Shown: positions 43,956 to 52,420 of the stretch, piece after piece | Layout: every line of letters begins with the position of its first letter | How positions within the stretch are numbered: position 1 is the stretch's first letter | Virus record (IMG/VR): IMGVR_UViG_3300044612_003253 | Location: 1-55,917 of that record | Source of the DNA: a virus | Strand: one strand, 5' to 3' | DNA length: 55,917 bases | The notes under the pieces: model-generated | What the model was told of the DNA's origin: nothing | Seen by the model: only the letters and a program-made list of their open reading frames with translations | Databases searched by the model: none | Position numbers and translations under genes: made by a program

Positions 43956-46211
43956 TTATGCCGGTGTTGATGATGGTGTGTTGGTTGGTGTCGGTGTAGG
44001 TGTTGCTTTTAACAAATTAGCATTCTGTCCTCTAACAGCATCTGCGCAAAATTCAAAAATATTAGATATAGTCGCTTCATGATCTATATTTGGTATAATT
44101 GTTCCTGATAATGGATATATGGAGCATGCTTGATTAGCATTTTTAAGTCTATAATGATATGTTATATTGTATTTATCTGGATCAGGTAGTCCTAGTAATG
44201 AAATGTCTATTTGTTGAATTAAGCTACCGCTACCAGAAACAGGTATGGTATAAGAATTTGTATTAATATCTATAGATAGCAATTCATTATAATTATTGAT
44301 AGAGTTATTTGAAATATAATAATCTAAACAATTATTTTTTATATGAATAGTTTTATCACAATGATTATCTTGTCTATTATATTCAGATATAATATTTTGT
44401 AATAAGGCTTCTAGTTCTTTCTGTTGGCCTAAATTAAATTTATGTGATTGTATATCTTTCTTGAGTACCTCTATGGCAGCAATATAAGATATTGGACTAT
44501 TAAGATTCAAAGTTTTAATTTGTGTTTCATTTATAGATAAAGATCTTATTTCATTTATTAAATTATTAGATAAATATTCAGATTTTAATGTATTTATAAT
44601 AGGCAATCTTAATGGGAATTTTGCATCATTTTTTGTTATAAAATAATAAGACTCTCCAGGATCTAAAGATGTCAATGTTGACTTATCGTTTGGAATAATC
44701 TGATTTCCACTAGCTGTTGTATTGAAGAATAATAAACTATTTGATGATTTATATATAGTTGATATATTGTTTATAAAATTATGCCAGTCTTTAACAATTT
44801 CATTATGATTACTTAATCCTGTTGGAGGAAACAATAAAGACATATTTGGCATAGCATTTGATGGATATTCTTTAATGCTATATACTTTATCTAAAATTTC
44901 AGGATTTGAACATGGTTCTTTAGATGGAGTTAAAGATATGGTTGGAGTGTTAGTTGGGGTTCTTGTTGGTGTCTTTGTTAACGTAGGAGTAACAGTAGGT
45001 GTTCTTGTTGGTGTTCTTGTTGGAGTTTTTGTCTGTGTTTTAGTTACCGTTATCGTTGGTGTTGTAGTAACGGTTGCCGTTGGTGTTCTTGTTGGAGTTT
45101 TTGTTGGAGTTACTGAATGTGTTGGGGTTACTGTTGCAGTATTTGAAACTGTTGGCGTTAATGTTTGTGTTACGCTAATTGTTGGTGTTAAACTAGTAGT
45201 AGGAGTTAAAGTTGACGTTGGTGTTGGAGTTTGACTAGCGCCAATACTTTGGGTTGGTGTTGGAGTTTGAGTCTTAGTAGGAGTCACTGATATTGTGGGT
45301 GTAGGAGTTTGTGTCGGATCCAGATTAGTAACTCCACCACTACCTATACTACTATCGAAAGGGACACAACCAATAGAACCAACCGGACAAGGAACACTAT
45401 CGCTTTGTGTCGCATAAGTCCAGTATGAACTATTATTAGAATTATAAAAAGCTGCTTTATACCATTCATTTATTGTTGGAATAGCATATATTGCATTTAT
45501 ATTTCTATTAAAAATAGTATTTTCTACTATAGTATATGCACCAGAATTTATATTTGTAGATGATGCATTATGTAGCCAATTGCACATTCTAGCAGCACTA
45601 ACAAAAGAAACATAGTTAACTGGTTTATTTGCGAAATTTGTTTTTGTTACATACTTCGATCCTGCTGGATTGGTTGTAACTAAATTTATTCCTCCTCTAG
45701 GATTATTTGCCCCATTAGATAATTTTGACATTAAACTAGAATAGAGTCCGTAAATATTTGATCCATTTGGATCGACAGCATTTAAAAAATTAATATATTG
45801 ACTATTGGTTACGGGCTTTATCATTATTCTGTAATTATAAGAAACAGAACCATACCCAGTTCTAGGATCGTTAATATTATTAGAATCAGATATGTCTATA
45901 CAAGATAGATTATCGACAGAGGTGAAACTTATAAGTCTCAAACCAATATTATTTGATATTGTTGAATATCCAATCGTATTTTTACCATAGCAGGATAATG
46001 AATTACTGTCAGTATTCCATGATCCACCAAAGATATCAGCATATATTAAACTATCAATTTCATTTAATGATTCTATCCATTCCCATACGTTTCCTGATTG
46101 ATCTAATGTCCCATATGAACTAGGCATACCATTATTACCAACGGATGTTACATTACCATTAGCTCCATTCCATACTGCTTCACTATTATAGTTAGCGCTA
46201 TTATAGGACAT
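43956..46211 (-). CDS. Adhesin-like protein with permuted FGE module and Thr-Pro linker (751 aa)
   Basis: Residues about 1-105 hold the C-terminal half of an FGE/SUMF1-like domain ([37 protein letters not shown]). Residues about 115-285 hold the N-terminal half ([60 protein letters not shown]). A Thr-Pro-Ser linker of about 130 residues follows, then a module with [17 protein letters not shown] and a last beta module ([15 protein letters not shown]), ending in a short Thr-Pro tail. No enzyme residue is obvious. It adjoins its relative at 41017-43953 by 2 bases. Confidence 0.7.
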   Translation of the reverse strand: MSYNSANYNSEAVWNGANGNVTSVGNNGMPSSYGTLDQSGNVWEWIESLNEIDSLIYADIFGGSWNTDSNSLSCYGKNTIGYSTISNNIGLRLISFTSVDNLSCIDISDSNNINDPRTGYGSVSYNYRIMIKPVTNSQYINFLNAVDPNGSNIYGLYSSLMSKLSNGANNPRGGINLVTTNPAGSKYVTKTNFANKPVNYVSFVSAARMCNWLHNASSTNINSGAYTIVENTIFNRNINAIYAIPTINEWYKAAFYNSNNSSYWTYATQSDSVPCPVGSIGCVPFDSSIGSGGVTNLDPTQTPTPTISVTPTKTQTPTPTQSIGASQTPTPTSTLTPTTSLTPTISVTQTLTPTVSNTATVTPTHSVTPTKTPTRTPTATVTTTPTITVTKTQTKTPTRTPTRTPTVTPTLTKTPTRTPTNTPTISLTPSKEPCSNPEILDKVYSIKEYPSNAMPNMSLLFPPTGLSNHNEIVKDWHNFINNISTIYKSSNSLLFFNTTASGNQIIPNDKSTLTSLDPGESYYFITKNDAKFPLRLPIINTLKSEYLSNNLINEIRSLSINETQIKTLNLNSPISYIAAIEVLKKDIQSHKFNLGQQKELEALLQNIISEYNRQDNHCDKTIHIKNNCLDYYISNNSINNYNELLSIDINTNSYTIPVSGSGSLIQQIDISLLGLPDPDKYNITYHYRLKNANQACSIYPLSGTIIPNIDHEATISNIFEFCADAVRGQNANLLKATPTPTPTNTPSSTPA
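44928..45320 (-). repeat. Thr-Pro-coding repeat of the 751-residue adhesin
   Basis: About 390 bases of tandem short units encode [15 protein letters not shown]-like sequence. Copies share several 12- to 18-base blocks, so length variation by recombination is likely. Confidence 0.7.
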
Positions 46212-46223
46212 AAATTTTCCCTG

Positions 46224-47876
46224 TTATGTTGGTAATGTTGGTATTTTATTGGGGCATCGTAAAATTATATTATCTACAGCATAAGTGTTTGTTGTTGGAT
46301 CAGATATTACTAATCTAACTGTGGTGCCAGGTCTATTATTTAGGTTATATACAGCTCCAATCTTTCCAACACCGTTTCCAAACGAAATTGTTCCAGATAA
46401 AGGGGTAATTGACACGAGACTATTACTATTATATAATCTATAATTGTATTGTTTGCCACAGCAAGCACCGCTTATGGTTGCCATGAGTATTTGATCTTTA
46501 TTACAGCATAATGTATCAGATAAATTAATTTCGGATCCTGGTCTACTATTTTCTGTTAGCCCGCCAGACGGATAAGTATTATCTGTACCATCAAATTTAA
46601 CATATAGACTATCTATACAATCTTCATTTTGAGATTCTATATCTCCTTTTATAATTATTGAATCTCTATAAATATTGTTTGATGATTCATTAATAGATAA
46701 ACTTAAAATTGTATATATATTTTTATCTATAAATTTTTCATCATAAAATGGCTCTAAATTATATTGTAAATTAGGCCATGAATTAAATGGATTATATACT
46801 GGAGACATTGTAAAACTAGTTTCTATAACTCCTGTACCATAGACCATCTCAGATTCAGCATCTTCATACATAGATTCTGGTCTAATAGTTTGTGTCTTTG
46901 GTAAAATTCTGCATGGCCAATTACCACCAACAGAGAATAATCCATAGGTATAAGTTTTCGATGGATCTAATCCAGAGTAATTTATATATATTGGAATAGA
47001 TCCGCTGCATGAAGCTTGATTTATATCGTCAAAACTTCCAGCAATAGTAGATAGTTTAAATTTTGGATTTTTTCTATTTGTATTTGGTAAGCATTCATTA
47101 CATTTTATGTTTATTGTATCATTAAGAAGTAAGTCCATGTTTTCTGAATAAAGAGATATATCTAATATAGTAAAAATATTTTTATAATAAAAATTACTAT
47201 TAAGATCAATATTCAGATCATACGGAATACTATTAAGATAATTATCTCCGCTTGGATAATAACTAAATAAAGATTTAATAATGCCATTAGTAAATCCAGA
47301 TTGATTAATTGTATTTGATCCTTGTATATATCCTGAGAGCGAAGATAATTTTGCTGGCCAATTAGAATATACTGGTTTTATCTCATAAAAATATGTTTCA
47401 GTGGGTAGTATATTTTCTATTTGCAGATTAATATCATATATATAGTTTTCATTTAATTTTATATCTCTATATGATTTATCTACAATATTTGGTTGTCCGT
47501 AACAGGAAACAGATTTAGAACATTCTGAATTATTATTACAATATTGAGTGTTTAAAAATTCTTCTGAATCAATATTTTTTGGAATAATTAATGGTAAATT
47601 TTCTTCTGATAATAAAACAATATAATATGTTTGTCCTGGATCGAGACTACTTAACGTGCTATTTGTATCAGGCTCTCTTTGTGTTGTTGATGGAATTACT
47701 TTCGTAAAAAATATTGGTATGGTATTATCAAATTTGGTTTGACCATATATATATAATACATTATTAATAAATTTATAATAATCTGATCGATCTTTAGAAT
47801 TTACAGGACTATTGAATAAATCAAATGATGTTTCGCCATCATATTTAAATATTGCAGTTTTAGAATATATGATCAT
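46224..47876 (-). CDS. Multi-module beta-rich virion-type protein (550 aa)
   Basis: This 550-residue protein contains an N-terminal module ending STLSSLDPGQTYYIVLLSEE, also found in the 751-residue neighbour. At least three beta modules of the form LxPxxxYxYxxxxxxxNWPxxIxPxSGxI follow: LPTETYFYEIKPVYSNWPAK, then SKTYTYGLFSVGGNWPCRIL, then GKQYNYRLYNSNSLVSITPL. This pattern suggests tandem Ig- or fibronectin-like domains in a virion appendage. No enzymatic motif is seen. A candidate promoter box lies at 47917-47928. Confidence 0.6.
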   Translation of the reverse strand: MIIYSKTAIFKYDGETSFDLFNSPVNSKDRSDYYKFINNVLYIYGQTKFDNTIPIFFTKVIPSTTQREPDTNSTLSSLDPGQTYYIVLLSEENLPLIIPKNIDSEEFLNTQYCNNNSECSKSVSCYGQPNIVDKSYRDIKLNENYIYDINLQIENILPTETYFYEIKPVYSNWPAKLSSLSGYIQGSNTINQSGFTNGIIKSLFSYYPSGDNYLNSIPYDLNIDLNSNFYYKNIFTILDISLYSENMDLLLNDTINIKCNECLPNTNRKNPKFKLSTIAGSFDDINQASCSGSIPIYINYSGLDPSKTYTYGLFSVGGNWPCRILPKTQTIRPESMYEDAESEMVYGTGVIETSFTMSPVYNPFNSWPNLQYNLEPFYDEKFIDKNIYTILSLSINESSNNIYRDSIIIKGDIESQNEDCIDSLYVKFDGTDNTYPSGGLTENSRPGSEINLSDTLCCNKDQILMATISGACCGKQYNYRLYNSNSLVSITPLSGTISFGNGVGKIGAVYNLNNRPGTTVRLVISDPTTNTYAVDNIILRCPNKIPTLPT

Positions 47877-47916
47877 AATATGGCTAATATCCCACTAGAG
47901 AGTTATTCCTGATATT

Positions 47917-47928
47917 GATTTATACACC
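47917..47928 (-). promoter_or_regulatory. GGTGTATAAATC box upstream of the adhesin block
   Basis: GGTGTATAAATC on the minus strand overlaps the last codons of the gene at 47920 (GGT GTA TAA). It lies about 50 bases before the ATG at 47876, where the large adhesin block starts. Confidence 0.5.
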
Positions 47929-48288
47929 AGTGGCACTATCTATATAATTAGCACAGGCTATACCAGAATAATGCTCTCCAGGAATTAAATTATCAATATT
48001 TATATTAATAGAGTATTTATTACTATACTGAATACCAAAATCAATAATACAATTATTTGAACAAGAACATTTATCTTTAGCATATACAAAATATGTTTCA
48101 GATTTATCTGTTCTAGTATTTGTTAATTGTATTTCTACAACAGCAGCATCAGATCCTGATGGAATAATAACATCGAATAGAATATTCTGTTCTCCGGTTC
48201 CAAAACATCTTTCATCTTTTATTGGTCTTTGTCCTGGACAAAAAAATGAGAACTCATTTGGTTGTACTAATAGACAATTTTTAGTCAT
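47920..48288 (-). CDS. Beta-rich hypothetical protein of the virion block
   Basis: A 122-residue protein with eight cysteines (for example KDKCSCSNNCIIDFG) and a pattern of beta strands (VVEIQLTNTRTDKSETYFVY, YSININIDNLIPGEHYSGIA). The closing strand pair NIDNLIPGEHYSGIACANYI resembles the LxPGxxYxY element of the neighbouring modules. It is probably a single-module relative of the large virion proteins that follow. Confidence 0.5.
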   Translation of the reverse strand: MTKNCLLVQPNEFSFFCPGQRPIKDERCFGTGEQNILFDVIIPSGSDAAVVEIQLTNTRTDKSETYFVYAKDKCSCSNNCIIDFGIQYSNKYSININIDNLIPGEHYSGIACANYIDSATGV

Positions 48289-48289
48289 T

Positions 48290-48610
48290 TTATTTATTCT
48301 CTATTTTATCTTCTAATGCTTCTAATGTTTTTCCTAATGTCGCTAATTGAATTTTTAAATCATTCATAACATCACTATTTCTTTGTAAAGCATTAGCAAA
48401 AGCAGCTTGTGTTTCTTTATTAATAGCTAATCTTTCCATAATAAACTGCTTATCTTGTAAATAAGGAGACTCATTTTTAATCATTTCTGTAATTTCTTCT
48501 CTTGAAACAATCTTTCTTCCTATGCCGACCCAAAATCCAATAAGAGTTACTATAATACCTAAACTAACAGTTGCAACAGATTGCCAGAAATGTGTAATTG
48601 GTTCAGTCAT
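48290..48610 (-). CDS. Small membrane protein, one TM plus helical tail
   Basis: I start at ATG 48610 (MTEPITHFWQSVATVSLGII) because GGAG lies 10 bases upstream. The longer open frame to 48661 runs through a terminator hairpin and is not real. The 106-residue protein has one transmembrane segment (around residues 10-30) and a long charged helical tail with coiled-coil character (EALEDKIENK at the end). The layout resembles holin-associated or XhlA-type phage proteins. It precedes the virion proteins in transcription order. Confidence 0.6.
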   Translation of the reverse strand: MTEPITHFWQSVATVSLGIIVTLIGFWVGIGRKIVSREEITEMIKNESPYLQDKQFIMERLAINKETQAAFANALQRNSDVMNDLKIQLATLGKTLEALEDKIENK

Positions 48611-48624
48611 ATTATGGGCTCCAT

Positions 48625-48652
48625 AAAAAAATAAGCCAGATCTCTCTGGCTT
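48625..48652 (-). terminator. Rho-independent terminator
   Basis: The minus strand reads AAGCCAGA, GAGA, TCTGGCTT, then A and seven T: a perfect 8-bp stem with a tetraloop and a T run. It lies 32 bases after the stop of the 176-residue protein gene and ends that transcript. A second short inverted repeat (ACACTA/TAGTGT, 48658-48674) lies directly upstream. Confidence 0.85.
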
Positions 48653-48662
48653 ATTATACACT
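48651..48662 (-). promoter_or_regulatory. AGTGTATAATAA box at the terminator
   Basis: AGTGTATAATAA on the minus strand overlaps the first bases of the terminator hairpin and lies about 50 bases before the ATG at 48610. Its distance to the gene matches the GGTGTAT boxes elsewhere. It would place a new start at the end of the previous unit. Confidence 0.35.
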
Positions 48663-48683
48663 ATAAATTAGTGTTATATTTAA

Positions 48684-49214
48684 TTATCTCTTAGAATCAT
48701 ATGATCTCGATGATGGTTTTGCACCAACTAAATATACCATTTTTCCAGTATTAGATCTATTACTATTAGCAGCAGTATCTATATATTGACTAGAAGATAA
48801 AGCTTTGTGAAAAGTATCTGTTGCTGTTACAGGGTCTATAACAAATTGTCCAGTATACATGTTGTAGTCCCCATCTCTAAATGATGTTGACTGCCTACGA
48901 GTAATTATGCTTTCAAGTTTATGAATTCCTACTACTAGACCAGGAACTGCTGCGCCACTTAATAGTGTAGTATCAGATAATCCACCTATTTTTGTCGATA
49001 CTCTTTTTGCTACTGGGTCTCTGCTGCTATGTGCAAATTGTCCACCAACACGGGCAGGATCTGTATCTGTACCATCAATAACAATAGAGCCTAGTGCTAG
49101 TGCTTCTAAGCCTTGGCCTATTGAGCCTAGGACGGATGAATCACCTAGGTTAATACCAGTACCAGAATTATTATCAATATTAGAATTATCAACTTGGGAA
49201 TTGTGTATTGACAT
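48684..49214 (-). CDS. Hypothetical virion-region protein
   Basis: A 176-residue protein, Ser/Asp/Asn/Gly-rich at the N-terminus (QVDNSNIDNNSGTGINLGDS) with short hydrophobic strands later and no cysteine. The composition fits a virion structural or decoration protein. It has a good GGAG site and forms the last gene before a terminator. No family is recognised. Confidence 0.45.
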   Translation of the reverse strand: MSIHNSQVDNSNIDNNSGTGINLGDSSVLGSIGQGLEALALGSIVIDGTDTDPARVGGQFAHSSRDPVAKRVSTKIGGLSDTTLLSGAAVPGLVVGIHKLESIITRRQSTSFRDGDYNMYTGQFVIDPVTATDTFHKALSSSQYIDTAANSNRSNTGKMVYLVGAKPSSRSYDSKR

Positions 49215-49271
49215 TGGTTTTCTCCATTAGAAAAATTGCATCAATATTTATTACCCCAAAAACCATATTTT

Positions 49272-49952
49272 TTATTTTTTTAGCTTAATATGATCTATAA
49301 ACATATGTAAACTGTGTATATTGAATAATCTAATACCATATAATTCGGCCATTTTGATGATGCTATTTACCTGTTTGTCATTATATATATTTCCTGTAGC
49401 TATAGTATTAATTTTACTTTTATTCATCAAAAAATTACATGCAATTAAATTGTCATGAATATCATCAATCATAGTTCCAGAAGAAGGTAGAATAGTATTG
49501 ACACCATAATCCATTAATATTTGACAAACTTTCGCCAATACATCATGATTATATATACGATATTCTAATATATATCTTAATTGAATATTAAATTCATTAC
49601 ATATTTCTAAATTTGTTTTAATATCATCTCTAAATTTATCATATTTTCGATTAGTGATAATCTTTGTAGGTATAAACAAATCTATATTAGTTATTAAATT
49701 ATTATATGTTTTGCATAAGCTGGACACTGCAAAAGATCTTGTTTTAAGATCAGAAACGCCAAGAGGAAAGTCTATTGGGCATGATATGCTTATATTTTTA
49801 TCTTTAATATCGGATATAGACCTAAGCGTATTTAAAGTATACGGTAATACAGAAATATTGGTTATACCATATTTAATGGCATCTGTTATGTTTTTGGTTG
49901 TCTCGATTTCATTAATAGAATAATCTAGACAAGCATATTCTGTATAAATCAT
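49272..49952 (-). CDS. DeoC-like TIM-barrel protein lacking the catalytic lysine
   Basis: The strand order resembles deoxyribose-phosphate aldolases: ISCPIDFPLGVSDLKTRS (the GFPLG element), then NIDLFIP with the conserved aspartate (D91), then YILEYRIYN, then GVNTILPSSG, which sits where active DeoC enzymes have VKTSTG. The Schiff-base lysine is replaced by a hydrophobic residue, so aldolase activity is unlikely. At 226 residues it has the family length. It abuts the ClpP-like gene by a 4-base overlap. Confidence 0.55.
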   Translation of the reverse strand: MIYTEYACLDYSINEIETTKNITDAIKYGITNISVLPYTLNTLRSISDIKDKNISISCPIDFPLGVSDLKTRSFAVSSLCKTYNNLITNIDLFIPTKIITNRKYDKFRDDIKTNLEICNEFNIQLRYILEYRIYNHDVLAKVCQILMDYGVNTILPSSGTMIDDIHDNLIACNFLMNKSKINTIATGNIYNDKQVNSIIKMAELYGIRLFNIHSLHMFIDHIKLKK

Positions 49953-50626
49953 AATTTTTTAGCATAATGTTTTATATAGTCTATATTTGGAAACTGTCTT
50001 GAACCCAATATGCCGTCTGCAAAACCATAATCTACTGCTTCTGGTGCTGTAAGTATCCAATCACATTTATTAGCAATTTGAGATACTATATGTTTTTTAG
50101 CAATCATTTTTTTCCATTTTTTTTCTTTAGCTATCTTACTTGATATACACCTATTTGTGAATATATCAATCATCTTATCGCATTCTTGCTCGTTCCATTG
50201 AACAGAACTTGCTGCTGCTTTACTATGTTCTTCATTAATACTAAATGATCCATAATGTATCAATACATTGGTATTTGGCATTAAAATTCTTAGATCTGCT
50301 GATTGAAGAAGCACACTACTTGAAGATTCAGCTTTAGCATAAGCTAATATTATTATATTACATGTACATGATTCTATTGTATCATACATACCCAAGCAAT
50401 CTTGCCATTCTCCTCCAGGTAAATGCATATGTACCAATATAGGATCCATCGATAGCATATTCAGATATCTAATATTTTTTTCAAAAACTATAGCACTTCT
50501 ATAGTCAACGCCACCCTCAACATCTCCATCAGAAATATAAGAATGCAAATAGACTTCTCTATTTTGAATATCTATATTGTAATTATGGATATAGTCTATA
50601 TCTTGTATTTCTTTATTTATTTTCAT
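49949..50626 (-). CDS. ClpP-like peptidase
   Basis: This 225-residue ClpP/crotonase-fold protein has LVHMHLPGGEWQDCLGMYDT, then YAKAESSSSVLLQSADLR, where S101 aligns with the ClpP nucleophile, and PNTNVLIHYGSFS, which supplies H124. PEAVDYGFADGIL provides the acid. The catalytic-serine surrounding is a serine cluster rather than the usual ASMGA. Phage ClpP-like proteins serve as prohead or scaffold proteases or may act on host proteins. It is coupled to the DeoC-like gene and to the upstream acidic protein gene. Confidence 0.72.
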   Translation of the reverse strand: MKINKEIQDIDYIHNYNIDIQNREVYLHSYISDGDVEGGVDYRSAIVFEKNIRYLNMLSMDPILVHMHLPGGEWQDCLGMYDTIESCTCNIIILAYAKAESSSSVLLQSADLRILMPNTNVLIHYGSFSINEEHSKAAASSVQWNEQECDKMIDIFTNRCISSKIAKEKKWKKMIAKKHIVSQIANKCDWILTAPEAVDYGFADGILGSRQFPNIDYIKHYAKKL

Positions 50627-51059
50627 TATCTTGCACTATTTCGTAAATAGTATCCTGAATATTTTTTTTAACTTCAGAGTCATAAAATGCTTTGCCTATT
50701 GCAACTCTAAATCTATACCTTGTAAAAATATCTAAACATTCTACTCCATTTATTTGTTCTATCGTTTCTGAAATTTTTCTTGTGATATCAAAATTAGTAT
50801 GACCAATCCAAAAATTAAAAAGCTTTCCACTAGCTGTATTTTCATTAACTGGTATTATACCCATTGGAGTAGCAATAACTTTTATTTGTTTTTTGCCAAA
50901 ATTATTTAATATAGTGTCAAATTCTTCATTTGCTCCGTCTTCTTCTTCATCATCATAAAAATTACTATATGGTTCTTCATCAATATCATTATCGTCTTTT
51001 TCTCCAAATGGATCTCTCCATTTTTCCCACATAATGATTTTTCTTTCAGTTTTATTCAT
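50613..51059 (-). CDS. Conserved acidic phage protein
   Basis: A 148-residue protein with a highly acidic segment (EKDDNDIDEEPYSNFYDDEE) and a C-terminal block TPMGIIPVNENTASGKLFNF with GVECLDIFTRYRFRVAIGKAF. I recall this block in other phage proteins but cannot give it a function. The true start may be the tenth codon (MWEKWRDPFGEK); neither start has a clear ribosome-binding site. It overlaps the ClpP-like gene by 14 bases. Confidence 0.5.
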   Translation of the reverse strand: MNKTERKIIMWEKWRDPFGEKDDNDIDEEPYSNFYDDEEEDGANEEFDTILNNFGKKQIKVIATPMGIIPVNENTASGKLFNFWIGHTNFDITRKISETIEQINGVECLDIFTRYRFRVAIGKAFYDSEVKKNIQDTIYEIVQDNENK

Positions 51060-51086
51060 TTTATTATCACAGAGAGATCAAATCTA

Positions 51087-51482
51087 TTATATCTTAAATA
51101 CTCTAGATGGCTTGACTACAGGTTGGTTATATTCTATATGATTTTTTTTATTCTTTTTGTATTGCTCATATAATAATCCCCAAAATCCTATAATATTGTC
51201 TATAAATAAATATTGCTGAGAATTATTTTGGTCTATTTTAGACTGCAAAATAGTAACCATATTAGTTTTATGAAAACCTTGATTTATTGATAATAAAAAC
51301 TCAGCGTATCTTTCTGCTAATATAGCTATATTTTCTGGAGTTGCCTTGGACATATCAGGAAGATCAATATTAATATCAATAGAGTAGTTATCTAATAAAG
51401 AAAAATTAATAGAACCGATAACTCCATGTTTATGCTTTTTTTTATGCCATGTTAGTAATTTTTCTAAGTAATGGGTAATCAT
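51087..51482 (-). CDS. Hypothetical phage protein
   Basis: A 131-residue protein with a lysine-histidine start (WHKKKHKHG), strands such as YSIDINIDLPDM and a helical middle (ENIAILAERYAEFLLSINQG). No family is recognised. It overlaps the upstream Nudix-like gene by 41 bases. Confidence 0.45.
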   Translation of the reverse strand: MITHYLEKLLTWHKKKHKHGVIGSINFSLLDNYSIDINIDLPDMSKATPENIAILAERYAEFLLSINQGFHKTNMVTILQSKIDQNNSQQYLFIDNIIGFWGLLYEQYKKNKKNHIEYNQPVVKPSRVFKI

Positions 51483-51792
51483 ATATAAGATTTTCTGTAT
51501 AAAGTTTATAGCAATTTTTAAGTTCTATATTATATGGTATTAAGCAAAAATATGAAATAATAACATTTTTATTTTCTATTCTTGGTTCAAGATGGACAAA
51601 CTTAATATAATCAGCAGATAAAGAAATATAATTTTCTAGTAATTCTGATAATATTGTATTTAGATTAATATCATTTTCATTAATATCTTGAGACAAAACA
51701 ATAAATTTTTCTGAATGAGTAGATAATACTTGATATTTTTGTTTATCTCTATCTAATATCAAGCAATATATTTCAAGTATACATTTTGTCAT
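51442..51792 (-). CDS. Nudix-fold-like protein without catalytic box
   Basis: The order of elements recalls Nudix-type domains: a first strand (CILEIYCLILDRDKQKYQVL), a helix (TILSELLENYISLSADYIKF), and a late strand (VHLEPRIENKNVIISYFCLI). The Nudix box with its GxxxExxE acids is missing, so it is unlikely to hydrolyse nucleotides. Some such domains act as ligand sensors for regulators. It overlaps the sigma-factor gene by 20 bases and so is probably co-translated. Confidence 0.4.
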   Translation of the reverse strand: MTKCILEIYCLILDRDKQKYQVLSTHSEKFIVLSQDINENDINLNTILSELLENYISLSADYIKFVHLEPRIENKNVIISYFCLIPYNIELKNCYKLYTENLIYDYPLLRKITNMA

Positions 51793-52378
51793 AGGTTTTA
51801 ATGGTCTCGATAGCTCTTTTTATACTTTGTCTTACTGCCTCACGAGATACTCCAAAGTGCTTACCTATTTTTGATAGAGTTAGATTTTCAAAATAGTACA
51901 TAATAATTTGCTGTTTTTGTTTTTCTGAAATATTTGCATTATTTAATAATTCATTGATATTTTTTGAAACTTCTTGTTGTTCTTCTTTCTCTATAATTTT
52001 TTCCAAAGGATCTTTTTCTGATGATGAAGCTAATAAATCATAGGCATTAACATGCTCTTCTATAGAGCTCAAATTATTATCTAAGCTTAGAGATTTTTTA
52101 TTTTTATTTTTATATTTATGCGTAACATATGTTTTTATAGCCCATATTGCACACTGATTCCTATAAGAATAGAGAGTCTTTTTGAGTCCACTTTTACCAG
52201 ATCTTTCAGGATCAAATCTCCAATCAGCATACATTATAGCAGTAGCAACATCAGATACAGCTTCTTCGTTTGCTAACATTTCTTTCGCTAGTCCATTGTA
52301 AAATCTTGGTGCGAATTTAGATATAGTTTTTTTTGCTAAAGATACATATATAGACAGAGTATCAAATTCAGTATTCAT
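51773..52378 (-). CDS. Phage sigma factor, sigma-70 type
   Basis: This 201-residue protein has a region-2-like block (ATAIMYADWRFDPERSGKSG, then LKKTLYSYRNQCAIWAIKTY) and a region-4 helix-turn-helix (LTLSKIGKHFGVSREAVRQS). It could bind RNA polymerase and direct it to phage promoters, like T4 gp55. It lacks region 1 and a clear region 3. It is a plausible reader of the GGTGTAT boxes found in this window. Confidence 0.75.
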   Translation of the reverse strand: MNTEFDTLSIYVSLAKKTISKFAPRFYNGLAKEMLANEEAVSDVATAIMYADWRFDPERSGKSGLKKTLYSYRNQCAIWAIKTYVTHKYKNKNKKSLSLDNNLSSIEEHVNAYDLLASSSEKDPLEKIIEKEEQQEVSKNINELLNNANISEKQKQQIIMYYFENLTLSKIGKHFGVSREAVRQSIKRAIETIKTYDKMYT

Positions 52379-52420
52379 TAGTTTCCTTTTTGTGTCCTTA
52401 AATTAAATCTTAAATATTTA

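Noticed and set aside
41017-46211. A diversity-generating retroelement targeting the FGE/C-type-lectin-like adhesin genes.
   Set aside because: The fold is a typical target, but I find no reverse transcriptase and no template-like copy in the window, and the domain ends carry no adenine-biased variable repeat.
48611-48661. Seventeen extra codons at the start of the small membrane protein.
   Set aside because: They run through a terminator hairpin, and a good ribosome-binding site precedes the later ATG at 48610.
49243-49253. TAATAAATATT as a second promoter class, also seen near 52412-52423.
   Set aside because: Only two copies, in AT-rich spacers where such a string is expected by chance.
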